Assembly: GCA_028714175.1 (NCBI GenBank)
Contig: JAQTMV010000016.1
Location: forward strand, 1-40,288
DNA: 40,288 nucleotides
Direction: 5' to 3'
Origin: Methylococcales bacterium
GTDB lineage: Bacteria > Pseudomonadota > Gammaproteobacteria > Methylococcales > Methylomonadaceae
Position numbers and translations under genes: made by a program. The notes under the pieces were generated by a model. That model ran no database searches. It worked only from the letters and a program-made list of their open reading frames with translations, and was not told the DNA's origin. Numbering within the stretch: position 1 is the stretch's first letter; each line of letters begins with the position of its first letter. Positions 19,938-29,478 of the stretch are shown piece after piece.

Positions 19938-22208
19938 TCAAAAATTGGATTCGGACACAATCAATTCATTGCTTTCTATAGCAAAAGCAATTTCATTATT
20001 TTCCAGATAAATTCTGACATGACCACCGTGCGCAAGCTTGCCAAACAGCAAGTCATTAGCCAGAGGTTTTTTGATCTTTTCCTGAATTAACCGCGCCATC
20101 GGCCTTGCCCCCATTTTTGGGTCACAGCCATTTTCAGCCAGCCACAAACGGGCATCACCATCCAGCGCGAGTGTTACATGCTTCTCGGCAAGCAAGGCTT
20201 CAAGTTCAAAAATAAATTTATCAACCACATGCCCGACAATTGAAATATCCAGCGGTTTAAACTGGATAATCGCATCCAAACGGTTGCGAAATTCAGGCGA
20301 AAAACCTTTTTCTATAACTTTCAAGCTGTCGGAGGCATGATCCTGATGAGTAAAGCCAATAGAAGCTCGACTGCCCTCCTCTGCCCCGGCATTCGTCGTC
20401 ATCACCAGAATAATATTTCGGAAATCGGCTTTACGGCCATTATTGTCGGTTAAGGACCCGTGATCCATGACCTGCAATAACAGATTAAAGACGTCAGGAT
20501 GGGCTTTTTCCAACTCATCCAGCAATAGCACCGCATGAGGATGCTTGGTAACCTGCTCGGTTAACAATCCGCCCTGGTCGAAGCCGACATAGCCCGGCGG
20601 TGCCCCAATTAATCTGGAAACGGTATGGCGCTCCATGTATTCAGACATATCAAAACGAATCAGTTCAACGCCCAACACTTTAGCCAACTGGCGTGTCACT
20701 TCTGTTTTACCTACTCCGGTAGGCCCTGCAAAAACAAATGAACCGATCGTCTTCTGCGATTCCCGAAGGCCTGCACGAGATAATTTTATTGCTGAAGCCA
20801 ACGCTGAAATCGCCTCATCCTGACCAAAAACCAGCATTTTCAGATTTTTTTCCAGATTAGCCAGTTTGTCTATATCATTGGAAGATACCGATTTCGCCGG
20901 CACTCTGGCGATTTTTGAGACGATCTCTTCTATTTCGGCAATATCAATAATTTTCTTGCGGTCAGCCTCAGCGGTCATGCGCTGTTTTGCTCCCGCCTCA
21001 TCAATAACATCGATTGCTTTATCCGGTAAATGCCGATCAGTGATATAGCGATCCGACAATTCCGCCGCCACATGCAATGCTTCTGCGGAATATTTAACAT
21101 TATGATGTTCTTCAAAACGTGACTTCAGGCCTTTCAAAATCAAAATAGTGTCTTCGACCGAAGGCTCCAGTATATCGATTTTCTGGAATCGCCGAGCCAG
21201 GGCATGATCTTTTTCAAAAACCCCGCGATACTCCTGATAAGTCGTGGAACCAATACAGCGCAACTGGCCGGAAGCAAGTACCGGTTTAATTAAATTGGAG
21301 GCATCCATCACCCCGCCTGAAGCAGAGCCTGCGCCAATAATCGTATGAATCTCATCAATAAATAAAATGGAATCCGGTTCTTTCTTAAGTTGATTCATCA
21401 GCGCTTTAAGACGCTTCTCAAAGTCGCCCCGGTATTTCGTGCCAGCTACCAACGCTCCCAAATCCAGCGAATAAATCACTGAATTCATCAGGATTTCAGG
21501 CACATTTTCTTCGACAATCCTTTTCGCCAGACCTTCAGCGATAGCCGTTTTACCAACGCCCGCTTCGCCAACCAATAAAGGATTGTTTTTACGGCGGCGG
21601 CACAGTGTCTGGATAGTCCGTTCAAGCTCAAGCTCTCTGCCGATTAATGGATCAATTCGCCCCCTCAAGGCTTCTTCATTAAGATTTGTCGTATATTTGT
21701 CCAGTGGACTGCCCGCATCAGTATCAGCATTGCCCGTTTCTGATGCGCGCTCGGTTGCCGATTCATTGTCCTGATCGATTTTTGAAATCCCATGCGCCAA
21801 ATAATTAACCACATCCAGACGTGATATATCCTGTTTATTCAACAAATAGACCGCATGCGAATCCTGCTCGCTGAAAAGAGCCACAAATAAATTAGCGCCG
21901 GTCACTTCTTTTTTATCAGATGCCTGGACATGAAAAACAGCCCGTTGCAATACCCTCTGAAATCCCAGCGTTGGCTGAGTCTCTCGCTGAATACCTTGAG
22001 GAATCAACGACATCGTCTCATCGATAAATTGTGTCAACTGCCCGCGCAGTGTCTTGATATCACAAGCACACGCCTTCATAATCGCCTCTGCCGCCGTATT
22101 ATCGAGCAATGCCAGTAGCAAATGTTCAACCGTAATAAATTCGTGACGTTTATCGTGTGCGTTTTTAAAAGCAGCATTTAACGTGACTTCAAGCTCTTTA
22201 CTTAACAT
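19938..22208 (-). CDS. clpA: ATP-dependent unfoldase ClpA
   Basis: The 756-residue protein unfolds substrates for the ClpP protease. It has an N-domain with 'EFITVEHLLLALLDN' that docks ClpS, then AAA module 1 with Walker A 'GEAGVGKTAIAEGLA' and 'LFIDEIHTIIGAG', and module 2 with 'GPTGVGKTEVTRQLA' and 'LLLDELEKAHPDVFNLLLQ'. The 'IGF' tripeptide in 'SRASIGFTHQD' is the ClpP-binding loop. Length matches E. coli ClpA (758), and lack of a middle coiled coil excludes ClpB. It lies 12 bases downstream of clpS. clpP is not in the window. Confidence 0.96.
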   Translation of the reverse strand: MLSKELEVTLNAAFKNAHDKRHEFITVEHLLLALLDNTAAEAIMKACACDIKTLRGQLTQFIDETMSLIPQGIQRETQPTLGFQRVLQRAVFHVQASDKKEVTGANLFVALFSEQDSHAVYLLNKQDISRLDVVNYLAHGISKIDQDNESATERASETGNADTDAGSPLDKYTTNLNEEALRGRIDPLIGRELELERTIQTLCRRRKNNPLLVGEAGVGKTAIAEGLAKRIVEENVPEILMNSVIYSLDLGALVAGTKYRGDFEKRLKALMNQLKKEPDSILFIDEIHTIIGAGSASGGVMDASNLIKPVLASGQLRCIGSTTYQEYRGVFEKDHALARRFQKIDILEPSVEDTILILKGLKSRFEEHHNVKYSAEALHVAAELSDRYITDRHLPDKAIDVIDEAGAKQRMTAEADRKKIIDIAEIEEIVSKIARVPAKSVSSNDIDKLANLEKNLKMLVFGQDEAISALASAIKLSRAGLRESQKTIGSFVFAGPTGVGKTEVTRQLAKVLGVELIRFDMSEYMERHTVSRLIGAPPGYVGFDQGGLLTEQVTKHPHAVLLLDELEKAHPDVFNLLLQVMDHGSLTDNNGRKADFRNIILVMTTNAGAEEGSRASIGFTHQDHASDSLKVIEKGFSPEFRNRLDAIIQFKPLDISIVGHVVDKFIFELEALLAEKHVTLALDGDARLWLAENGCDPKMGARPMARLIQEKIKKPLANDLLFGKLAHGGHVRIYLENNEIAFAIESNELIVSESNF

Positions 22209-22220
22209 AAACTCTCCAAT

Positions 22221-22544
22221 CTACACTTCTTCCATCGAACACATCAACGGATGCTGATGTTCTCGTGAATATTCATTGACTATATACACTTTGGTTTCTG
22301 CTACATCTTTAGAATATGTTCCGCACACACCTACCCCTTGCGTATGTATTTGCAGCATAACCAGTGTCGCCTTTTGTTCTGACATGGCAAAAAAATCCAT
22401 CAAAATTTCAATCACAAAATCCATCGGCGTAAAATCGTCATTTAATAAAATAACTTTGTATAAAGGCGGCCTTTTTAGCTTGGGCTTGGCCTCCTGAACA
22501 GCCAAACCGTCATCATTATCTTTGAATGGATCAAAATCGGACAT
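22221..22544 (-). CDS. clpS: ClpA adaptor ClpS
   Basis: The roughly 107-residue adaptor delivers N-degron proteins to ClpAP. The pocket-forming residues are in '[20 protein letters not shown]' and the conserved His-containing turn in '[13 protein letters not shown]'. The disordered, acidic N-terminus is typical. The frame starts at a TTG at 22553, but the ATG at 22544 ('[11 protein letters not shown]') is more likely. The clpA gene follows after 12 bases, so the two form an operon. With Aat and Bpt encoded nearby on the other strand, this groups degron-making and degron-reading functions. Confidence 0.95.
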   Translation of the reverse strand: MSDFDPFKDNDDGLAVQEAKPKLKRPPLYKVILLNDDFTPMDFVIEILMDFFAMSEQKATLVMLQIHTQGVGVCGTYSKDVAETKVYIVNEYSREHQHPLMCSMEEV

Positions 22545-22760
22545 AACAACCAAATAAACAAAAATACTTTAAGCGTCTAACATAATGCCAATCTTAGTGT
22601 ATTTCAAGCCTAATATACATAACAAAATAATATACAAAAGGTTCAATGTGGATGCTTAAAATTTAAATATTGCGTTATACCTTGTCTCTTATACCTTTTT
22701 TACCAACATAAGTTGCTTAATTCCAGTAAAATATAAATTTTTTACTACAGGAATTCATCG

Positions 22761-23222
22761 ATGGTTTGGAAACCTCATGTTACTGTTGCCGCCATTATTG
22801 AACGCGAAAATCGCTTTTTACTCGTTGAAGAAGAAACGCCACGCGGACTTCAATTGAATCAACCTGCCGGACATTTCGAAGAAAACGAAGATCTGATTAC
22901 CGCTGTTAAACGCGAAGTGCTTGAAGAAACCGCCTGGCAATTTGAGCCTGAACATCTTATTTCCATACAGCTGTGGCGTAGAAATCCCAAGTTTCCTACA
23001 TTTGTCAGAATTTGTTTTTCCGGTCATTGCCATAACTATAATCCAAATCAACTACTGGATGAAGGCATTGTTGCCACGCACTGGATAACACGTGACGAAA
23101 TCGCTGCAGCGCAGCATCGATTACGCAGCCCCCTGGTGCTCATTAGCGTGGACGAATACCTGAGCGGACAACGCTATTCCTTGGACATATTAAAATCATT
23201 TCTCGATCTTGGCCATGACTAG
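22761..23222 (+). CDS. nudJ: Nudix phosphohydrolase NudJ
   Basis: The 153-residue protein contains a Nudix box, '[20 protein letters not shown]', followed by TAW in place of the usual TG, a variation I consider common in this subfamily. It begins '[20 protein letters not shown]', as in NudJ, which hydrolyses nucleoside tri- and diphosphates and hydroxymethylpyrimidine pyrophosphate. An AGGA lies upstream of the ATG. The stop overlaps the start of mnmA by eight bases, the same pairing as in E. coli, which strengthens the call. It is divergent from clpS. Confidence 0.85.
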   Translation: MVWKPHVTVAAIIERENRFLLVEEETPRGLQLNQPAGHFEENEDLITAVKREVLEETAWQFEPEHLISIQLWRRNPKFPTFVRICFSGHCHNYNPNQLLDEGIVATHWITRDEIAAAQHRLRSPLVLISVDEYLSGQRYSLDILKSFLDLGHD

Positions 23223-24306
23223 GAACATAATCGTCGGCATGTCTGGCGGCGTCGATTCTTCCGTAACTGCCTTGCAACTGCTGGAACAGGGTCATCAAGT
23301 CACCGGTTTATTCATGAAAAACTGGGAAGAAGATGACGGCACGGCATACTGCACAGCAATGGAAGATCTTGCTGATGCCCAACAAGTCTGCGATAAATTA
23401 GGTATAGAATTGAAAACTGTAAATTTTGCCGCCGAATACTGGAACGAAGTGTTTGAGGTATTCCTGTCTGAATTTAAAGCAGGCCGCACGCCAAATCCTG
23501 ATATTCTTTGCAATAAACACGTTAAATTCAAAGCCTTTTTAAATTATGCCATTGAGGATTTAGGCGCAGATTATATTGCCACAGGGCACTATGCGCGCGT
23601 TGCTAAGAAAAATGGCGAGTTCTTCTTATTAAAAGGCCTGGATCCGAGTAAAGAACAAAGTTACTTTCTCTACACGCTGGGACAAAAACAGCTATCCCGC
23701 ACCCTGTTCCCCATCGGACACCTGCAGAAACCGGAAATTCGAGCATTGGCCAAAAAAGCGGGTTTTGACAACTACAAAAAAAAAGACAGCACAGGTATTT
23801 GTTTTATCGGCGAGCGTAAATTTACTGAATTCCTGCACCGCTATCTGCCTACTCAACCCGGTGAAATGCATACGCCCGAAGGCCGGACTATTGCCCGGCA
23901 TTCCGGTTTGATGTATTACACGTTGGGACAACGCCAGGGCTTGGGTATAGGCGGTGTTAAAAATGCTCTCGATGAACCCTGGTATGTGCTTGAAAAAGAC
24001 CTTGATCACAACATCCTGATCGTCGGCCAAGGACACGATCACCCGTTGATGCTGCATAAAACCCTGGAAGCCGGTCAACTGGATTGGTGTAGCAATAAAC
24101 CCCTAACAGAACCGCTACATTGTTCCGCAAAAACCCGCTATCGCCAGGCAGACCAGACTTGCCGCCTGGAGCCTTTAGGTAAGGATAGATGCAAAGCTGT
24201 TTTTGACCAGCCGCAAAGAGCGATTACACCTGGACAATCGGTGGTTTTTTATGATGGTGAAATTTGTTTGGGTGGCGGGATTATTGAATCCAAAACGAAT
24301 GAATAA
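23215..24306 (+). CDS. mnmA: tRNA-specific 2-thiouridylase MnmA
   Basis: The roughly 363-residue enzyme makes 2-thiouridine at position 34 of tRNA Lys, Glu and Gln. The PP-loop is '[12 protein letters not shown]' near residue 10. The two catalytic cysteines are C99 in '[12 protein letters not shown]' and C196 in '[12 protein letters not shown]', positions equivalent to Cys102 and Cys199 of E. coli. The frame opens at a TTG at 23209, but the ATG at 23215 is preferred. The gene overlaps nudJ and ends three bases before the convergent mltD stop, leaving no room for a terminator between them. Confidence 0.95.
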   Translation: MTRNIIVGMSGGVDSSVTALQLLEQGHQVTGLFMKNWEEDDGTAYCTAMEDLADAQQVCDKLGIELKTVNFAAEYWNEVFEVFLSEFKAGRTPNPDILCNKHVKFKAFLNYAIEDLGADYIATGHYARVAKKNGEFFLLKGLDPSKEQSYFLYTLGQKQLSRTLFPIGHLQKPEIRALAKKAGFDNYKKKDSTGICFIGERKFTEFLHRYLPTQPGEMHTPEGRTIARHSGLMYYTLGQRQGLGIGGVKNALDEPWYVLEKDLDHNILIVGQGHDHPLMLHKTLEAGQLDWCSNKPLTEPLHCSAKTRYRQADQTCRLEPLGKDRCKAVFDQPQRAITPGQSVVFYDGEICLGGGIIESKTNE

Positions 24307-24309
24307 TTA

Positions 24310-25983
24310 CTAGGTTGTCGGTTGACTATCAATAATTATTTTCAATTTTTGACCGGATTGAAGGCCTCTGGCAAGCGTAGATGCGTTTGATTTGCGCAAA
24401 TCTTGAATGGACACATTGAATTTTCTGGAAATTTGAGTCAGTGTGTCGCCTTTGCCAACAGTGTAACTTATAAGACGGGTTGCAGAAGTTGCGCTGGCAA
24501 GTTGAGGATTAATAGTCTTGATTGTCAGTTTTCGGCCGGGAATTAATGCTGTTTTTAAAGTTATATTGTTCCAATTTGCAATGTCTTTGGGAGTAACAGA
24601 ATAACGTTGGGAAATATTGAAGAAAGTATCGCCTTTTTTGATCGCATAGACTTGAGCGTTTGCGGATTTATTTTTAGAAGCTTTGGCAATCAAAGATGTT
24701 CTTTTATATTTTGCTTCCGAAGGAAGCTGTAAACGCATACCCGATCGGATTGAATTGCTTGCCAAATGATTTATTTGGCGGACTGATTGAATCGTTGTAT
24801 GATTTTTGCTGTTGATAAATGCCAGGCTTTTCCCTGATTTGACATTGTATCCGTTAAGATTTGACCGAACTGCTTCCTGGCGAATCTGTGCCACACTTTC
24901 TTCAGGCTTTTCCTGGCGATGATCTCGCGCTACTCGATCTTCACTACTGTATTGATTTATTGCCACCCGCTCATAATATGGAAGTAGAGCCAGATTTCTT
25001 TTGAATGATTGTGCCTGTGCAACAGGTATCAATAAACGATGCGGCCCTTCAGGAGCAGTACAAGAGCGGTTAAATCCGGGATTTAACTTTAAAAACTTGT
25101 CCAGAGGAGTGTTGGCCAGTTGCGCGGCTTTATGCAAGTCTATCGGAGATTTAATATCAATGACTTCAAAGTAGGGTCTATTTGGGATGTGCTGTAAATG
25201 AATATTATATTCGTCAGCATTGGCAAATATTTTGGCAACAGCCAGTAACCGGGGTACATAGTTTTCGGTTTCCTCAGGCAGTTCTAATGACCAATAATCG
25301 GTTGGCAAATTGCGATACTCATTTTGTTCAATGGATTTTCTTACCCGACCTTTGCCGCAGTTATAGGAAGCTAATGCAAGCAACCAGTCGCCATCAAAAG
25401 TTTCACTCAGTTGTTTAAGATAAGTTGTGGCCGCTTTTGTTGAGGCATAAACATCGCGACGACCGTCATACCATGCATTTTGTTGAAGGCCAAACTCCTG
25501 CCCGGTAGATGGGATAAACTGCCAAAGCCCCGAAGCGTCAGCTTTTGAATAGGCATCAGGTATAAAAGCGCTCTCAACAACGGGTAATAAAGCGAGTTCA
25601 CCCGGGATATTTTTGGCTTCGATTTCATCAAGAATATGGTGCAGATATGGCTCTGCTCGTTGCTGTAGTATTGCCAGCGAAACCGGATGCTCCAGATACC
25701 AATATAATTCACGATCTATGCGTGGATTTTTAATATCCGGCAATGAATATAACGACAATAACCGTTCCCAAACGGTATTTTTATACGTTGCTGCAGTTTT
25801 GAATTTATGTTTGCGGGAAGCACGGTAAGGATGGAACACATAGCTCTGATGCTTATATGCTTTAACAGGCGCCTGGTCGTTAATACTCAGAGGCTCTTTT
25901 GATGTTTCAGAGCACCCGGCAACAACTAAAGATATTGAAATCAATAATAAATTAACTGACCTGTTAAAATTAACATGCATCAT
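24310..25983 (-). CDS. mltD: Membrane-bound lytic transglycosylase D with three LysM domains
   Basis: The 557-residue lipoprotein cleaves peptidoglycan glycan strands to form 1,6-anhydroMurNAc ends. A signal sequence ends in the lipobox 'VVAGC' with C24 as lipid anchor. The SLT domain spans about residues 90-300, with E137 in 'LLPVVESAF' as catalytic acid and 'SGLWQFIPSTGQEFG' after it. Three LysM repeats follow; the first ('NGYNVKSGKSLAFI') is degenerate and the last two ('YAIKKGDTFFNISQRY', 'YTVGKGDTLTQISRKF') are good. The anhydro products could feed the AmgK/MurU pathway encoded earlier. Order mltD, methyltransferase, rnhA resembles E. coli, minus gloB. Confidence 0.92.
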   Translation of the reverse strand: MMHVNFNRSVNLLLISISLVVAGCSETSKEPLSINDQAPVKAYKHQSYVFHPYRASRKHKFKTAATYKNTVWERLLSLYSLPDIKNPRIDRELYWYLEHPVSLAILQQRAEPYLHHILDEIEAKNIPGELALLPVVESAFIPDAYSKADASGLWQFIPSTGQEFGLQQNAWYDGRRDVYASTKAATTYLKQLSETFDGDWLLALASYNCGKGRVRKSIEQNEYRNLPTDYWSLELPEETENYVPRLLAVAKIFANADEYNIHLQHIPNRPYFEVIDIKSPIDLHKAAQLANTPLDKFLKLNPGFNRSCTAPEGPHRLLIPVAQAQSFKRNLALLPYYERVAINQYSSEDRVARDHRQEKPEESVAQIRQEAVRSNLNGYNVKSGKSLAFINSKNHTTIQSVRQINHLASNSIRSGMRLQLPSEAKYKRTSLIAKASKNKSANAQVYAIKKGDTFFNISQRYSVTPKDIANWNNITLKTALIPGRKLTIKTINPQLASATSATRLISYTVGKGDTLTQISRKFNVSIQDLRKSNASTLARGLQSGQKLKIIIDSQPTT

Positions 25984-26079
25984 CTAAAGCCTTAGGTGGA
26001 GTTTATTATTATAATGTTTTTAATATAGCACATTTTCATTAAAAAATCATTCACATCATCCATTATTGAGCCTTGATTG

Positions 26080-26796
26080 ATGAAGCGCAATTTTTTATTT
26101 GCCTGGTACCAAACGCCCAGAGGCAAGCTGTTAAAGGAGCTTGAGGCCGATTATCTGCAACGGTCTATTACTGTCAGTTGTCAGCAAGTTATTTTGCAGA
26201 TTGGTGGTTTGGGTTGGGAAGATGAATTTGTTGATTGTACTTTGTACAAGAATTATACGGTACTCGATGCCAAAAATATGGGCTGCGATGGGGCAAGAAA
26301 AATTCAGGCGAAAGCATTTTGTTTGCCGCTGCAAAGCGACAGTGTAGATATGATTATAGTGCCGCATTTATTGGAGTTTGATAGCCATCGCTTTCAAACC
26401 ATAAGAGAAGTAGAACGTGTTTTAAAGCCTGAAGGGTTATTAATAGTGTTAAACTTCAATCCCTGGAGCTTATGGGTTAGATATCAGTATTTATGGGATA
26501 AAAAAATAGCTGATTCATGGGGAGGACACTTTATTTCCCGATCAAGAATTTTGGACTGGTTGAAATTACTGAATTTTGAAGTCACCGTATCATCTGAGTT
26601 TAACCTGGATTCAGTCCATTCCACACACGGAAAATTTATAACCCATAGCCACTCATTTAGATCTACCGCTTATGCGATTAAGGCAATAAAACGCCGTTAC
26701 AATTTAATCCCGTTAACACCTGTTAAAAACGAAAGTCCTCGTTTAGTTCTGGCCAATTCGCTTAATCCATCGGCACGGATAACAAAACATGACTGA
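26080..26796 (+). CDS. YafS-like SAM-dependent methyltransferase
   Basis: The 238-residue protein is a class I methyltransferase. The start motif is weak, but '[17 protein letters not shown]' aligns with the glycine-rich SAM loop, '[21 protein letters not shown]' with the post-I motif, and '[20 protein letters not shown]' with motif III. In E. coli yafS lies between gloB and rnhA; here the gene overlaps rnhA by eight bases and faces away from mltD. The frame starts at TTG 26077, and the adjacent ATG at 26080 is taken as start. The substrate is not known. It is probably cytoplasmic. Confidence 0.8.
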   Translation: MKRNFLFAWYQTPRGKLLKELEADYLQRSITVSCQQVILQIGGLGWEDEFVDCTLYKNYTVLDAKNMGCDGARKIQAKAFCLPLQSDSVDMIIVPHLLEFDSHRFQTIREVERVLKPEGLLIVLNFNPWSLWVRYQYLWDKKIADSWGGHFISRSRILDWLKLLNFEVTVSSEFNLDSVHSTHGKFITHSHSFRSTAYAIKAIKRRYNLIPLTPVKNESPRLVLANSLNPSARITKHD

Positions 26797-27232
26797 TATT
26801 GTTATTATCCATACCGATGGAGCTTGCCGCGGCAATCCAGGACCAGGCGGATGGGGCGCAATACTGTGCTATAAAGGTAAAATCAAGGAACTTTATGGCG
26901 GGGAAAAACACACTACCAATAATCGCATGGAGCTGATGGCCGCCATACAAGCACTGGAATCGTTATCAAGGCCCTGTTCGGTGCAGTTAAACAGCGACTC
27001 AAGTTATGTATTGAAAGGTATTACCGACTGGATGCCCAACTGGAAAAAAAGAGGCTGGAAAACAGCTGCTAAAACACCAGTCAAAAATGAAGATTTGTGG
27101 CGCAGACTGGATACAGCCATTGCCCAACATAAGATCGAATGGAAATGGGTAAAGGGCCATTCAGACGACAAGGGCAATGACAGAGCCGATGTTTTGGCCA
27201 ATCTTGGCATAGATTCATTAGCTTCAAGATAA
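26789..27232 (+). CDS. rnhA: Ribonuclease HI
   Basis: The 147-residue enzyme removes RNA from RNA:DNA hybrids. The four acidic catalytic residues are D10 in '[16 protein letters not shown]', E48 in '[10 protein letters not shown]', D70 in '[11 protein letters not shown]' and D134 in '[10 protein letters not shown]', all at the E. coli positions, and H124 is also present. The start overlaps the methyltransferase stop by eight bases, so both are coupled. In E. coli dnaQ lies next to rnhA on the opposite strand; it is absent here. A hairpin follows the gene. Confidence 0.96.
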   Translation: MTDIVIIHTDGACRGNPGPGGWGAILCYKGKIKELYGGEKHTTNNRMELMAAIQALESLSRPCSVQLNSDSSYVLKGITDWMPNWKKRGWKTAAKTPVKNEDLWRRLDTAIAQHKIEWKWVKGHSDDKGNDRADVLANLGIDSLASR

Positions 27233-27278
27233 AAGGCGCAAAGCTCAAACTATATGCGGTCAGATTCTTTAGCCTTTT
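27231..27278. terminator. Hairpin after rnhA
   Basis: AAAAGGC (27231-27237) pairs with GCCTTTT (27272-27278), extended by AAAG/CTTT after a two-base bulge, around a loop of about 20-30 bases. It lies across the rnhA stop codon and before the convergent HNH gene. The right arm is similar in sequence to that of the hairpin after trxB (18111). Confidence 0.45.
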
Positions 27279-27295
27279 ACCTTAAATCCCTTGCC

Positions 27296-27676
27296 TTACT
27301 CTTTGCTGTCCAGCAATTTTTTGAGATCTGCAAAGGGATTATGGGTGGCAACAGCAGTGCTGGACTTGCTTGCCTGCGAATTGTCAAAGCGGGTTTCTTC
27401 GTAGCGTGAATGTTCATTATCATGGCAATAAAGACATAATAACTCCCAGTTGCTCCCATCAGCAGGATTATCATCGTGATTGTGGTTTTTATGATGAACC
27501 GTCAATTCGGACAGATTCTTGAGCGTAAATTCCCGCGCACAGCGGCCGCATATCCATGGATACAGCTTAAGCGCCTGGCCGCGATAAGATTGTTCCCTGA
27601 GTTCCTGATTGCGTCGCGCATCAATTACGATCTGATTGAGTTTGTTTTTATCTGGTTGTATCTTTTTTAAAGTCAT
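27296..27676 (-). CDS. YajD-like HNH nuclease family protein
   Basis: The roughly 126-residue protein has a zinc-ribbon HNH fold: 'CGRCAREF' supplies the first cysteine pair, 'LTVHHKNHNHDDNP' the catalytic histidines and 'WELLCLYCHDNEHSRYEE' the second cysteine pair and final H. This arrangement is that of E. coli YajD, whose role is unknown. The frame opens at a TTG at 27700, but the ATG at 27676 with AAGG upstream is more likely. Without that extension it does not overlap the secreted-protein gene upstream. The C-terminal tail is Ser/Thr-rich and likely flexible. Confidence 0.85.
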   Translation of the reverse strand: MTLKKIQPDKNKLNQIVIDARRNQELREQSYRGQALKLYPWICGRCAREFTLKNLSELTVHHKNHNHDDNPADGSNWELLCLYCHDNEHSRYEETRFDNSQASKSSTAVATHNPFADLKKLLDSKE

Positions 27677-27692
27677 ATAACTACCTTCGTAA

Positions 27693-28073
27693 CTATTCAA
27701 TAATTTTCACTAACCAGCCGCCGCTGCCTTTACATTTGTTTGGGCCGTCAGCAATAATATTTATCCTGGCAAAGCTTCCTGTCAGTGTGTCAGGGAGTGT
27801 TCCTTTTACTAGATAACCCTGGTTTTTAGGTGTTATAGCGACCGCTACGGGCTGATCTTTTACCGTAACTATGATGCTTTCCGGATTGGTGTTAGCGGAT
27901 GCCGCAAATGAAAAATCTGATTTTGCGGCAACCTGAGCGTTGTTGATGGGAGAAAATTCGCTAAATTTTGGTTTATTACAGGCTTTTTTGCTACTGCTGC
28001 TACTGCCATAGGCCCAGACGTTACTGGTAGCAATTATTAATATCAGTACCCACACGGGCTTGTATGATTTCAT
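27693..28073 (-). CDS. Small secreted protein, unknown function
   Basis: The roughly 126-residue protein starts at the ATG at 28073 ('MKSYKPVWVLILIIATSN'), with a clear signal peptide likely cleaved after 'NVWA'. A Ser-rich stretch and a short Cys/Lys segment ('KKACNKPKFSEFSP') lead into a domain of about 90 residues with alternating hydrophobic strands ('SIIVTVKDQPVAVAI', 'ARINIIADGPNKCKGSGGW'), which looks like an Ig-like or CopC-like beta sandwich. Two cysteines (one in each half) could form a disulfide in the periplasm. I do not recognise the family. The reading frame continues upstream to 28124 without a better start. Confidence 0.6.
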   Translation of the reverse strand: MKSYKPVWVLILIIATSNVWAYGSSSSSKKACNKPKFSEFSPINNAQVAAKSDFSFAASANTNPESIIVTVKDQPVAVAITPKNQGYLVKGTLPDTLTGSFARINIIADGPNKCKGSGGWLVKIIE

Positions 28074-28128
28074 TGTTGAGTCTCTTATTGTTGTCTTGGC
28101 TTCACAAATTAAGTGATATACCACAGTT

Positions 28129-28458
28129 ATGGTGATTTTCGTGAATAATCCTATTCCTACTGGAGTAAAATACAGTTTTCTTGATAAACTTGTCTATATT
28201 ATAAAGACCTCAAAAAATATTGACACAAAAACCAAGACCGTGGCTTTTTTGCAAAGTGTAAGCGCCGAGCAAATTAACGGCAGTGAAGAGCGGACGGTCA
28301 CGTTAAAATTGCGTGACAAAGAAACCAGATTTTTAGGCCAGCCTTACCTGCTAAATTTTGTGCTTCCCAATTTCTATTTTCACCTCACTGCAGCCTACGC
28401 CATCCTGCGGCATAACGGCCTGGAAATAGGCAAAATGGACTATGTAGGCAATGACTAA
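28129..28458 (+). pseudogene. Truncated DUF1993 protein
   Basis: The 109-residue frame matches the C-terminal part of DUF1993 proteins, which are usually about 165-170 residues. The block 'AFLQSVSAEQINGSEERTVT' and the end 'LLNFVLPNFYFHLTAAYAIL' followed by 'RHNGLEIGKMDYVG' are the family core. The N-terminal region, about 60 residues, is absent; the preceding 28 residues ('MVIFVNNPIPTGVKYSFLDK') do not resemble it well. No ribosome site is evident. Upstream lies the divergent secreted-protein gene, so the missing part is not elsewhere nearby. Probably a decayed gene, though a short functional version cannot be excluded. Confidence 0.6.
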
Positions 28459-28489
28459 ACTGCACGGATTACAACTCTCAAACGGTTCA

Positions 28490-29308
28490 TTACATGTTCC
28501 CGGTTGGCCTGATTGCGCTTGGATGGCGAATTAATAATGAAAAATGGTTCTTGCTTTTGTTCAGCCATCCGCGTATTTCGACAGTTTTATCCAGGTAGTC
28601 ATTAACATCAGGAAATAAAGACAGCCATTTGCGTTCAATACGGGCGTCAACCCGACTGGAAAACTCCAGGTAAATATACTTTCGGGTATTGCGAATGCTA
28701 ACAACCTTACCCAGCATACGCGTCCATCCGGGATGTCCTGTTTCAGTAAGGCTGCTAATCGGTATCGTTGCATATTCAGGTCGTTGCCAAATACCGAGCT
28801 TAGCTTTTTCTGCCTGTTTCTCAGCTGCAAGCAACTCATTGGCATAAAGCAGATTAGGTGGGTAAATGCTGACTGCCGCCAGACCTGCTTTAACCAAAGA
28901 CAGATTGATATGTTCCTTTTCTTCGGTAAACAAATGGGCTAAAGTTCGCCCGTATTTATCGGCTTTCTCGGCATCAATCTCAATGCGGACTTTAGCGTGT
29001 TGGAGCTTATTCATCAACCAGAGTCTGGCCTCTTCACCGCCTGCATCTGCCATTTTATCCCGGTGTTGAACCTCCGGCGTATTGATGCCCAGCAACCTGA
29101 TTTTACGACCATCCTCCAACACCACGGTATCGCCATCATAAACCGTTTTAACCCTGTAAAAACCATAGCCCGGTTTTATATCGACTATTTTTGCATGAAG
29201 ATGAGGCCGATCAGAAAAATGCTCGCTGCCGTTTGCATCCTGCCATTGATAGAATTCCGCACCTGCCAACAACGGCAAACATAACAATAAAATCAAAAAA
29301 AACTTCAT
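28490..29308 (-). CDS. Secreted thermonuclease-family nuclease with DUF4124 domain
   Basis: The roughly 272-residue protein starts at the ATG at 29308 with a signal peptide ('MKFFLILLLCLPLLAGA'). A DUF4124-type segment ('FYQWQDANGSEHFSDRP') is followed by a staphylococcal-nuclease domain. R71 and E79 in 'RKIRLLGINTPEV' and R121 in 'DKYGRTLAHLF' fit the catalytic Arg, Glu and Arg. A C-terminal OB-like region of about 90 residues ('MLGKVVSIRNTRKYIYLEF') is of uncertain role. The enzyme likely acts in the periplasm or outside the cell to degrade nucleic acids. The frame continues to 29434 upstream without evidence of use. Confidence 0.85.
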   Translation of the reverse strand: MKFFLILLLCLPLLAGAEFYQWQDANGSEHFSDRPHLHAKIVDIKPGYGFYRVKTVYDGDTVVLEDGRKIRLLGINTPEVQHRDKMADAGGEEARLWLMNKLQHAKVRIEIDAEKADKYGRTLAHLFTEEKEHINLSLVKAGLAAVSIYPPNLLYANELLAAEKQAEKAKLGIWQRPEYATIPISSLTETGHPGWTRMLGKVVSIRNTRKYIYLEFSSRVDARIERKWLSLFPDVNDYLDKTVEIRGWLNKSKNHFSLLIRHPSAIRPTGNM

Positions 29309-29463
29309 GAATGTGACTGTATAATTACTTAAATGATGATCTGCCGCCGAGTTACTTTGCACTTGATCGAGCCTTAAAAACAAAACAATAGTGTAGGATA
29401 GGCTAAACACAAACTGTTCGACAACAAATGACACATCTTGCTGGTCCTTGTTGCAACTTGTCC

Positions 29464-29469
29464 TATAAT
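29464..29469 (+). promoter_or_regulatory. Perfect TATAAT -10 element
   Basis: TATAAT at 29464-29469 would start transcription near 29476, only about three bases before the ATG at 29479. A TTGCTG at 29438-29443 is the nearest -35-like element but is 20 bases away, longer than optimal. If used, the transcript would begin almost at the start codon of the small frame that follows. Confidence 0.4.
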
Positions 29470-29478
29470 GGGGAATTT

